From Geosiphon pyriformis (Eukaryota; Glomeromycota; Glomeromycetes; Archaeosporales; Geosiphonaceae), in assembly GCA_016748015.1 (NCBI GenBank), contig JAAOMT010000128.1, positions 1,627,043 through 1,691,042 on the forward strand: a DNA stretch of 64,000 nt. The letters run 5' to 3'. The notes below the pieces were generated by a model. It made no database searches. It was not told the DNA's origin and worked only from the letters and a program-made list of their open reading frames with translations. A program made the position numbers and the translations under genes. Numbering within the stretch: position 1 is the first letter of the stretch; each line of letters starts with the position of its first letter. Positions 24,922-34,554 of the stretch are shown piece by piece.

Positions 24922-25687
24922 TATTACTTATAAAAAAAAGTACATAAAAAAAATAGAAAAAACAGATTATAAAATAAACCAATAAAAAAATAATACTCAA
25001 TAAATAAACATATTTTTAGAAAATTATAATACATTTTTAAAAATAAGCACATTTTTAAAAAATAATATAAAAAAAAATAAAAATATGTAAAGTCCTATAT
25101 AACATGAATTATGTATATATAGTAAAAATATTAAAAGCAGAAAAGACAAAACAGAAGCTAAAAACAAATAATTATCTTATACTTTTCTTTTTAAAAGATA
25201 GTTTTTCTATAACTTGAAATGGAATTATATTTATATAAATAAAATATTCAATTATTATTTAATTTATATTATTATTGCTTGATTAAAAATTTTTATTACT
25301 TTTTTATTATTAACAATTTATGTTGATAGCATCTGATATTTAATTATATTGGACTAATAATTCTTGATTATAACTATTAATAGAATACTAATTTTTTACT
25401 TTTTTTTTATTTTTTTTATTTTGTTGTTATTAATTAATTTAGGAATTAAGCATTGAATAATTGATATCAAGAATAGCCTAATAAAAAACTCATAGAACAA
25501 GAGTAGAAAACTTAAAAATAGTTTATTAGAAAAACATAACTGTCAGATTAAACTAGCTATTATATTAAAAACATAAATTGGGAAAAAATCATCAATTAAA
25601 TTTCGGTTTATTATACAAAAAACTTAACAAAACTCTTTAAATTACAAAAACTTTTAGAAATTATTATTAGCAACAGTTATTAAGCAC
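24922..25687 (+). repeat. 3' LTR of Fam2-old, first part
   Basis: It starts TATTACTTATAAAA and is colinear with 16013-16750. It is cut at 25687 by Fam2-young, whose 4-bp duplication GCAC is 25684-25687. The remainder of this LTR is 46680-46732. Confidence 0.8.
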
Positions 25688-26547
25688 TGTTACTCATAAA
25701 AATGAAAACAGATATAGAAAAATAGTAGGCCAATAAGAAAGTAGTAGTTAGCACGTGAGCACATTGTTCAGCAATATGAAGCAATATCAGAAATCATAAC
25801 ACATCACTCAGCAATATGGAGCAATGTCAAGAAAATATGGCACATTGCTCAGCAATGTGAGCATTGTTTGAGAAATTATAGCACATTGCTCGAGAATGTG
25901 AGTGATCTTGTAGAACCCAAATTATGTATATATAGTGGTAGCATTAGAAGTAAAAAAGACAGACCTTCTAGTTTAGATTTAATCTAAGCAATCTTTCCAT
26001 TCACAAATATTAATAAATAATTATTCATTATCTTAATCCACTTTCCACTATTAACACTTCATGTTGATAGCAATTGATACTTAACTATACTGGAACAATA
26101 GCTCTTGATCATGGCTATTAACGGAATACTAACTTGCAATTGCATTGGCTCATTTCTTCATTTTTTATTTTTTTTATTTTTTTTCTTTGATTTTATTGTT
26201 GTGTACTAAATTAATTAAGAGAATTAAAGTGCTAAGTTACTAATGTCACAAATAATCTGGTAAAAAATCCAGAAATAAGAATAGAATTATATATATTAAC
26301 AGATAGCTTACCAAAAGGGCACAACTGCCAGATTAAACCAGCCATTACACTGAAGACAGAAATTGGGAAAACAACTTGAAGAAAACAACTTAAACCAACC
26401 ATAGTGAATCTCTGTCCATTATACAAAAAACTTGGCAACAAACCTTCAGATTCATTAAACTTTTAGATATTAACACCAGAATACCAAACCAGCACTAAGT
26501 TATGGATTTGTTATTTGACTTAAGATCCCAAATAATCATCTGTAACA
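25688..26547 (+). repeat. 5' LTR of Fam2-young
   Basis: It is TGTTACTCATAA ... CATCTGTAACA, 860 bp, the same length as the 3' LTR. It contains the 41-bp hairpin repeat array (25758-25911) and a TATATATAG box-like stretch near 25930. Confidence 0.9.
25758..25911 (+). repeat. About 41-bp tandem repeat with hairpins in the Fam2 LTR
   Basis: There are almost four units, each starting near GCACATTGCTCAGCAAT. The core CATTGCT-C-AGCAATG is a perfect inverted repeat with a one-base centre. The equivalent array in the 3' LTR is about 45886-46030. Its position upstream of the TATA-like stretch suggests a U3 control region. Confidence 0.7.
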
Positions 26548-26549
26548 TT

Positions 26550-26561
26550 TGGTGCTCCCTG
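26550..26561 (+). other. Primer-binding site of Fam2-young
   Basis: TGGTGCTCCCTG begins two bases after the LTR end, the usual place and TGG start for annealing of a tRNA 3'-CCA end. I cannot say which tRNA. Confidence 0.55.
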
Positions 26562-26609
26562 TAAGATATAATCCTACAGAAAACCAGCACCAACAACAAT
26601 CATTTAAAA

Positions 26610-26893
26610 GTGGTAGAATCAGAAATTATAGGGACAAACCATTTAGGATTCGCCAAATTTTTGTTTCAACAGTACAGCCAACAATTAGAATTAAACAATA
26701 ATTATTTCCCAGTAAAATCAGCCTTTAACTTCTATGTCAATAATAAAATCACAGACTGCTTAGGAGGAACAGTTGACATTGAATCTGCAAGAGAAAACTT
26801 CTATACAGAATTATTTCAACATACCAGTTTACCAAAAAACTACAGTTTTGCACCAATCATCAAAGAAATCAATCAAACCATTAAAAGATACAC
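26610..26893 (+). pseudogene. Fam2-young gag, N-terminal piece
   Basis: An open frame from a GTG at 26610 (context AAAAGTGG) runs into the Fam1-young LTR. It encodes about 95 residues with no named domain, including FLFQQYSQQLEL and DIESARENFYTELFQ. The gag frame would continue beyond the Fam1 insertion at 37752. No in-frame ATG is available at this position, so the start is odd. Confidence 0.55.
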
Positions 26894-27885
26894 TGTTACC
26901 AGACGAAATTAGAGATATCATTGAGCATGAAACTATCTTATAATTCTTATCATTAATTAGCATATATTATCATTTCAAATTATTACTTATTACATTAGCA
27001 AAAATGTCCGAAATTATTATTTAATTAATAACCCAAATTGTACACAACACAAATATAACTTAATTGTGATGATCAATCATGCAATACCCCGAACTATGTA
27101 ACATTCAAAAGTTCACCAAAATTTATAGAAATTTGCCAAAATAATTGATAGTTTACTGAAATATCTAATAGTTCACAGAAATAACTTGTAGTTCGCTGAA
27201 ATGTATCTTTAGTTCAGCGAAATTGTAGAAAATAGCAAAGTTCAAGTTCATAGAATAGTGTTATGACAAGTTGTATAAAAAAAAGAGCTTCTTTCTTCGA
27301 GAAAATGTATCTTACTTTAGATTTATCACTTAGAACCATTTCTACACACACAAAAAGAAATAAATATCAGATAATTCAAAAAACCAAATTCTTTAAATTA
27401 TTGCACTTGGAAAATCCTCAAAAACACAACTAACAGTTTGAAATTGATTAGCTACCAATTTCAGTAAACTGTTAAAACACTTCCAGGCCTGGATCCAAAA
27501 TGACTTTAACAAATCAATTTCTCATTTCTTCTTTTTCTTTCTTTTTCTTTTATTTTCTTTTCTTTTATCATCATAATTATTAGGGTAGTCTACAGACAAA
27601 ATTTCTGTAGAAAAGTTGACTTTCACAGCAAAGTAACTATACATTTTAGTGAGCTTCCAGACAAGCAATTCCTGGAAAAGAGTTGACGTTTACTACAATG
27701 TAACTACATAAAGTAACTGGCATGAAATTGGCCATTCTACTCATAAACCCAGCAGCTCAAATTATAAGAGATAATTTGAGGATAAATTCAGTTACTGGAG
27801 GTTCAACTACATTTAGAAAATGTGAATTCACAGCAAACAAGCATCGACAATATTTAAGAAAAGAGACCAAAAACCTCTGGTAACA
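26894..27885 (+). repeat. 5' LTR of Fam1-young
   Basis: It is TGTTACCAGACG ... CTCTGGTAACA, 992 bp. It includes the tandem AGTTCNCNGAAAT array (27110-27230), a TTGTATAAAA box-like motif near 27272, and a pyrimidine-rich stretch near 27530-27570. Confidence 0.92.
27110..27230 (+). repeat. About 20-bp tandem repeat in the Fam1 LTR
   Basis: There are six units of 19-21 bp with consensus AGTTCRCCGAAATNNNTNNT. The array is present in all Fam1 LTR copies, near 7276-7400, 34210-34330 (inverted) and 36970-37090. It lies upstream of the TATA-like motif, a U3-type position. Confidence 0.75.
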
Positions 27886-27887
27886 TT

Positions 27888-27899
27888 TGGTGCTCTCCC
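27888..27899 (+). other. Primer-binding site of Fam1-young
   Basis: TGGTGCTCTCCC begins two bases after the LTR. It shares TTTGGTGCTC with Fam2, so both families probably use the same or related primer tRNA. Confidence 0.55.
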
Positions 27900-27930
27900 A
27901 TGGAAATAACACAGCAACAACAAATTCAAA

Positions 27931-29740
27931 GTGGCGACTGCCTCAGACATCACAACCTTAGAGTACTATCAATTGATTTACACACACTGCAAACAACAAT
28001 TTGAAATACGTGACAGAATCATAGCTTTCAAGAAAACACTTTTTCAATACATCGAAAATTGAATCAATGACTACCTCTTTGGAAACTATAACATTACAAC
28101 AGTTAAAAGAGATCTTTTTGAGAACATACTACACTATTCCAACACTGAATCAGAAAACATTAGTGCTGAAGCTTGCACTACTTATTTTGAAGAACTTGAT
28201 TATAATATCATTTGATTCTGTGAAGAAAAATATCCTGCAAACACACAATTTGTCTTTGAACTCAAATCTGAACCTAAAACCAGTAGCAACAAAAGACAAA
28301 GAGATAACCGACCTGTTCACATAACACCCAATACTCCCAAAATATTATTTAAACATTTACAAACACCTGAACAAAGAACCAGTTCAAAACTTCCACTTAC
28401 TATCACACCTTTTCCAGCTTCACTTGCACAAGCACAAACACCTAATTCACCTTTAAATCGATTTGCAAGACCAGAAGATTTTACATTACTCAGAAGTCCC
28501 ACCAGACAACAAGAACCCCTTCAAACTAGTTCCAATCTCCTTGATTTTCTAGCTGAAAATCAAAGTGAACACTCTAAGACAGCAGCAAATGAAGAAAACA
28601 ACTCTGAAATAACTAAAGAAGAATCAATAGACAGTGAAAATGAAGAAGACGAAATGACAACATACATCGCAAAAATCCCTGAATTCAATGGAGAAGATAT
28701 TGAGACCAGTCCTCAAGAATGGCTCGACCAAGTTACTAAAGCTAGAGATGCAAATAGATGGAATACTGCCAGAATGTTAAGAACAATTCCCTATTTTCTC
28801 AAAGAAACAGCAGGAGAATGGTTTGAAAACCTTGCCACTCCATTTAATGATTGGAACACTTTCAAAACAGCCTTCCTTGAACAGTTCACTGACAATAACA
28901 CCTCCATCATTCTTCGCAATTGTTTTCGAAATATCAAACAAGAACCCTCCGAATCTATTATGACTTATATTGGGAAATTCAACAAACTTCTCAGACAAAT
29001 TCGCCAACTCGAGACAAACAATTATTATTCCAATGCTCAAATCTTGGATCAATTTATCGCTGGTCTAAAAGATAAACTAATTAAAAAGGTTCGCCCACAT
29101 GTGCCAGAAGATTTAAACTCTGCCATACAGCATGTGAAAAGATATGAAATGGCCATAAAAGAGGCCAACCGCACAAAACTTGTAAATTTGGCAATTGGAG
29201 AAACCAGCTCAGCAGCTGAGAAAAAAATTGACCAACTCACAAAGAAGGTTAAAAACTATTTTACCAATCAACAACAACAGCAACCCCAAAGATATCAACC
29301 ACTCCAAAGACAAAATCAAAATAACTTTGCACTACTTTCCAATAACCAGCCTCAGAATTGCCATTACTGTGGAATTTCTGACCACTGAAAAAGAGATTGC
29401 AGAAAGCTACAATGAGACCAACAAAATAGGAGTAATCAACATTACCCTCCACTACAGCAATCTTATTATTAACCGCCACCACCAGCTTACTATCTATCAA
29501 GACCCCAATATCAAAATAACTATCATCAGCCTGTCCCACAGCCAATCCCACAGCAATACCAATAACTGCTCACACAACATTATCAAGTACCTGCTCGAAG
29601 ACTGCTTACACAAAATCAATTCACACCACAAAACTGATACCAAGCAAACAACAATAGAATCAGTTCAAACAACCAATTGGTTCCCCAAAATACCACTCAA
29701 CCAAGATCCAACCACTACCATACTCAACCCAGTTATTTAA
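27931..29740 (+). pseudogene. Fam1-young gag
   Basis: The frame runs from a GTG at 27931 (context CAAAGTGGCG) and is continuous with protease and pol. The N-terminal third has two TGA stops (28060, 28213). A central retrotransposon-gag domain lies at about 28654-29160 (WFENLATPFNDWNTFKTAFL, YIGKFNKLLRQI). A zinc knuckle at about 29353-29400 reads CHYCGISDH, then TGA where Trp is expected, then KRDC, so one G-to-A change stops translation inside the knuckle. A Gln/Asn/Pro-rich linker follows. Gag forms the particle and binds the element RNA. Clearly related to gag in Fam1-old (56860-58250). Confidence 0.85.
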
Positions 29741-30660
29741 CAATGCCAGAAGAACAGGATTTTTACCATACTGCACTTTTGGAAGGTAGAGCTGCAGCAC
29801 AACAACAAAACCCTTCCTATATTTCCACCACAATTCCATCAGCCAGAATCGCTGAAAACGCTAATCTTTCAGATATATTCCTTTTTAAGTTCGAAGCAAA
29901 TGAGTCACCATTTCTGCTTAGCAATGCAGCCACCAATGAACAAAAAGCAATCATGGCCATGTACACTGAAGCCGAAATCGAAGGAAAGACAATTCGCTTG
30001 ATCCTAAACAGTGGATCCACCGGAAGCATTATCACCTACCAGTTAATGCAACAGTTAAAAAGAAATGTTGACCGACCAGCTCAAACAGTAATCGTCACTG
30101 CTGATGGCATGAAAAAGACCCCAGTAAGAGAAATTGACAATTTTCTGTTCACTCTTGATGGAATCACCATTCCAGTCAAAGTTCTTGTAATGGACGCACC
30201 CCAATACCAAGCTCTTGTCGGAAATGATTGGCTTCAAAAAGCCAATGCTAATCTGAATTGGGAAACACAAGAGTTAACAATCTCCTACCAAGGACAACAC
30301 ACCTGGGTACCTGCCATTTGTGGTACATTCAACAAATGCTCTGAAAAAGCCCCGGCTTTTGAATTTGAACTGGAAAAGGAAAAACCTTTCATTGAAACAT
30401 TCATGGCTCTTGGATCAACGTCCAACTGGGCCGATGAAACAGAACAAGAACATTTTACTCTGCACTCTAAACCTGAAACCTCTGAATGGAATATATCTTA
30501 CTCAAAACCCGAACCAAGGAAACAACGCCCCTATATTCCTCTTAAATGTAAGAACTGCCACAAGAAACTATCGTCAATGGGAGCCTGCATTTCACCTAAA
30601 AAAAAATATAAGAATCATACTTGTTATTACTGCAAGGCTTGCCACAGAAAATGATAGGGC
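29741..30660 (+). pseudogene. Fam1-young aspartic protease and first cysteine cluster
   Basis: This is the same frame as gag. The protease domain is about 29940-30245. The active-site loop reads LILNSGSTGS where D-S/T-G is expected, so the catalytic Asp is Asn (GAC to AAC). Flanking features are normal (TADGMKKTPV, KVLVMDAPQYQALVGNDW). After an acidic linker comes a cysteine cluster at about 30547-30650 with CKNC, CYYC and CKACH spacings, probably a zinc-binding module. Two adjacent stops at 30652-30657 end it. Protease would cleave the Gag-Pol precursor; this copy should be inactive. Confidence 0.8.
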
Positions 30661-30702
30661 CATCTAATAAAAAGGAGTGGAAAATAGGACAACACCTCTT
30701 GT

Positions 30703-31869
30703 TTGACTTGTGGAGATATGCTACTGGAAGAATGCAATTGGATTGATGTAGCCATGAGAGGAGGAGTCTGCGATCAGACCTGCCAATATGCTTTATCAAT
30801 TTCAGAAAAAGTAAAAAGAAGAACACCCTTTAATGCAGCATACAACAGTGCTCTCAACAAACTTTATCACTATTCCCATGATGCCGAAATGATTTTTGAC
30901 CTAGCAATAGCATTAATTAATAGAGCTACCAAAGAAGATGTTTGCCAAATAAAGAAAGCAGAATACATTGAATACACTATGGAATTAGCTGAATTTGATT
31001 ACAAAGACAAAGTAGAAGTCTACCACCAAATTGCAAGTCACATTTACCCAACCCAAGAAGCTCAAATTCAACGATTAGAGCAAATGAACATTAGGCTATG
31101 TGAAAAATGTATTATGCTTTGTGATGAACAGTGGTGTCCTGAATGCTACGCTCTTAGCATTCCCTTGCCCAATGAAAATGATAAATATGAAATTGAATTC
31201 GGAGAACTTGAAGCAACAGAAGAAATTGAGACAACACCTATCTATCTCATTGAAAATCAATCTGCTTTACAACTCAAATATTTCAACAACAATGGACAAG
31301 GAATAAAACCAGAAAAAGCCCACGAAATTGATGCTGGATATGATCTAAGATATCTAGGAAAAGATACTCTTACTCTCAAACCCAAATCTCTCACAAAAAT
31401 CAACTTCAAAATTGCTCTCGAAATCTCACTAAGAGCAATGGTTCAAATTGCTTCTCGATCATCCTTGGCAAACAAAGGAATCAATGTTAGAGGAGGAATC
31501 ATCGATGTGGAATACACAGGAGACATCACAGTCATGTTACAAAATGAAACTGATAAACCTTTCAAAATTGGATATGCTGAAAAAATTGCTCAAGCTATCT
31601 ATCTACTCTTAATCAACATTTCGGGTTTACAATTAGTTAATCAAAGAGAACAGTTGGGAAAAAGTAAAAGAGGAACACAAGGTTTTGGTTCAACTGGACA
31701 TTTCACAGTTCCAGTAAACATAGCTCTCAATGAACAAAAAGAATCTCACCAGATTTTACAACTTCCACAACCAATTACCATTTCACCCTTTAGAGAACAC
31801 TCTGAAATTTACATTTGTGAAAAGCCAACAATCACACAACAAATTTTTGAATCAAATGAACAAATCTGA
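30703..31869 (+). CDS. dUTPase domain with upstream zinc-binding modules, part of the Fam1-young polyprotein
   Basis: This 388-residue open stretch is in the gag-pol frame; its ATG is not necessarily a real start. Residues 1-30 and 131-148 carry CxxC pairs (CDQTC, CEKC, CPEC). Residues about 190-335 (31270-31707) form a complete trimeric-type dUTPase: motif I AGYDL (211-215), motif II SRSSLA (251-256), motif III GGIIDVEYTG (264-273, catalytic Asp268), motif IV KIAQAI (294-299), motif V RGTQGFGSTG (323-332). dUTPase hydrolyses dUTP to dUMP and limits uracil in DNA, which would matter during reverse transcription. It is the best preserved enzyme in the element and sits between protease and RT. 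In betaretroviruses dUTPase precedes protease, and in non-primate lentiviruses it lies between RNase H and integrase. Confidence 0.85.
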   Translation: MTCGDMLLEECNWIDVAMRGGVCDQTCQYALSISEKVKRRTPFNAAYNSALNKLYHYSHDAEMIFDLAIALINRATKEDVCQIKKAEYIEYTMELAEFDYKDKVEVYHQIASHIYPTQEAQIQRLEQMNIRLCEKCIMLCDEQWCPECYALSIPLPNENDKYEIEFGELEATEEIETTPIYLIENQSALQLKYFNNNGQGIKPEKAHEIDAGYDLRYLGKDTLTLKPKSLTKINFKIALEISLRAMVQIASRSSLANKGINVRGGIIDVEYTGDITVMLQNETDKPFKIGYAEKIAQAIYLLLINISGLQLVNQREQLGKSKRGTQGFGSTGHFTVPVNIALNEQKESHQILQLPQPITISPFREHSEIYICEKPTITQQIFESNEQI

Positions 31870-33540
31870 TTAAAACATAAAATCTCGATCCCAAACATTT
31901 ATATTCCAGAAGGAACAAAGAAAGTCCGAGTTACTTTTTACAATCCCAACAATTATCCCATAGTTTTATTAAATAACTTAGAAATAGGAATCATTCATAG
32001 TAACATCTTTCAACAAGAATTACCCCAAACAGTTCCCGATTTTTCTGAAATTATTGGATATTCACTACCAAAAATCAATCCAAACCCCAGCTCCGAAAAC
32101 TACCATGTTGTCATGGAAAAACTATCTCAAATCAACATGGGACAACATGAACCACAACAACAGACCCAGCTCAAAGAACTAATTGCAGAATTTGCTGATA
32201 TCTTCACTGAAAACAACAATGACTTAGGAAGAACCGATTTGGTCCAACACCAAATTTATACAGGAGATGCCAAACCAAGAAGACAACAAGCATATCGAGT
32301 TGCTCCAGAAAGCCACCAATTTATCCGAGAAGAAGTACAACAGATGCTTAACAATAGGCTTATTTAACCATCAATGAGTCCATAGACCTTACCAGTGGTC
32401 CTAGTTAAAAAAAAGAATGGAAAGATATGATTTTGTGTTGATTATTGACAATTCAACAGTGTCACCATTGGGGATGCTTACCTTCTTCCATGAATTGATG
32501 ACATGTTAGATGCCCTTGGAAAATCTAAATACTTTTCAACATTAGACCTAGAAAGCGAATACTGGCAAGTTGCCATGGATCCCAAGGACCGCCCCAAAAC
32601 AGCATTTACAACACAAGGAGGAAACTATGAATTCAATGTAATGCCCTTTGGATTATGCAATGCACCAGCAACATTCCAAATACTCATGAATGTTGTATAT
32701 GCTGAACTCCTTTGGAAATCAGTAGTTGTCTATCTTGATGACACTGATGTTTATTCCCCATCTTTCGGACTTCATTTAATTCACCTGTGAGAAGTTTTTC
32801 AACGATTATGTAGAGCAGAATTAAAACTAAACATTAAAAAATGCCATTTTGGAAAAACAAGTTTGGCCTTTCTTGGTCACATAGTTAGTGAAGAAGGAGT
32901 CAAACCAGATCCAGGAAAAATCAGTGCTGTTAAGAATTTCAAAGTTCTATGAAATACTACAGAACTAAAAGGATTCATAGGATTAGCATCCTACTATTGG
33001 AAGTTTATCAAAGGATTCTTAGAAATTGCAAAACCCCTCAACCAGCTCACCACCAAAAACATGGAATACAAATGGACTACCAAACACCAAAAAGCTTTTG
33101 AAATTCTCAGGGAAAAACTGACAACAGCCCCAATCCTCGCCTACCCGGATTTCAGCAACCAATTTCGACTAGCTACAGATGCTTTATATACTGTCTTTGG
33201 TGCCATCTTATCACAACTAGATGATAATAGAAATGAGCAAGTAATTGCCTATGCTAGCAAAACATTAAAACCAGCTAAGAAAAACTACCCTGCCACAGAA
33301 CTAGAAACAGCAGCTGTAATTTGGGCTCTACACCACTTCAACCTTTATCTCAGGCCTAAAGAATTTGATATTATCACTGATAATATTGGACTCAAATGGC
33401 TTCAGAACAAAAATACTCAGCTGAATGCAAAACAAACCCGATGGACAGGATTTCTAGCAAACTATTGATACATAGTACATCACAAACCAGGAAAACTCCA
33501 CATCAATGTTGACTGTCTCTCCAGAATAAGACAAGATTAG
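31870..33540 (+). pseudogene. Fam1-young reverse transcriptase and RNase H
   Basis: This is the same frame as gag-dUTPase. Spacer 31870-32110. The RT of Ty3 type is about 32150-32960: FCVDY near 32431, LDLESEYWQVAMDP, FNVMPFGLCNAPATF, and an intact catalytic YLDD near 32734. RNase H is about 33061-33530 (ATDALYTVFGAILSQ, YASKTLKPAKKNYPATELE). At least five TGA stops stand where an Arg is expected (32428, 32446, 32491, 32788, 32950) and another is at 33466; TAA and TAG occur near 32365-32385. Apart from these stops the frame is unbroken, which points to decay by point transitions, not indels. Confidence 0.88.
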
Positions 33541-33570
33541 AAAACAAAAACCAACACTCAACTTAACCAA

Positions 33571-34550
33571 TGTTACTGGAGGTTTTTGGTCTCTTTTCTT
33601 AAATGTTGGTAATGTTGATTTGCTGTGAATTCATGTTTTCAGGAAGTAGTTGAACCTCCAATAACTGAATTTATCTTCAAATTATCTCCTATAATTTGAA
33701 CTGCTGGGCTTATAAGTAGAATGGCCAATTCCTTGCCAGTTATTTTATGTAGTTACGTTGTAATAAATGTCAACTCTTTTCCAGGAATTGCTCATCTGGA
33801 AGCTCACTAAAATGTATAGTTACTTTGCTGTGAAAGTCAACTCTTCTACAGAAATCTCGTCTGTAGGCTACCCTAATGATTGTAATAAGAAAAGAAAAAG
33901 AAAATAAAAGAAATGTAAAAGAAATAAAATTTTGTCAAGAGAAACATTTTCTATTCAGGCCTGGAGTCACTAACAGTTTACTGAAATTGGTAGCTAATTA
34001 ATTTCGAAATGTTAGTTGGGTTTTGGGAATTTTCCAAGTACAATAATTAAAGAATTTGGTTTTTTGAATTATTTGATATTTATTTCTTTTTGTGTGTATA
34101 GAAATGGTTTTAAGAGATAAATCTAAAGTAAGATACATTTTCTCAAAGAGAAAAGCTCTTCTTTTATACAACTTGTCGTAACACTATTCTATAAACTTGA
34201 ACTTTACTATTTTCTACAATTTCACTGAACTAAAGATACATTTCGGTGAACTACAAGTTATTTCTGCAAACTATTAGATATTTCGGTGAACTATCAATTA
34301 TTTCAGCGAATTTCTATAAATTTCGGCAAACTTTTGAATATTACATAGTTCAGAGTATTGCATGATTGATCATTGCAATTAGGTTACATTTGTGTTGTGT
34401 ACAATTTGGGTTATTAATTAAATGATAATTTTGGACATTCTTTGCTAATGTAATAAGTGATAATTTGAAATGATAATATATGCTAATTAATGATAGGAAT
34501 TATGAGATAATTTCATGCTAAAATGATATCTCTAATTTTGTCTGGTAACA
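33571..34550 (-). mobile_element. Inverted Fam1 solo LTR inside Fam1-young
   Basis: This 980-bp reverse-complement copy of the Fam1 LTR lies between the RNase H and integrase regions. It is flanked by an exact 4-bp duplication, CCAA (33567-33570 and 34551-34554). It is the innermost insertion of the stack and would pair with either flanking LTR as a long inverted repeat. Confidence 0.92.
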
Positions 34551-34554
34551 CCAA

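Noticed and set aside
26232-26441. Minus-strand frame of about 69 codons, repeated at 46321-46569
   Set aside because: It is antisense within the Fam2 LTR and is repeated only because the LTR is repeated.
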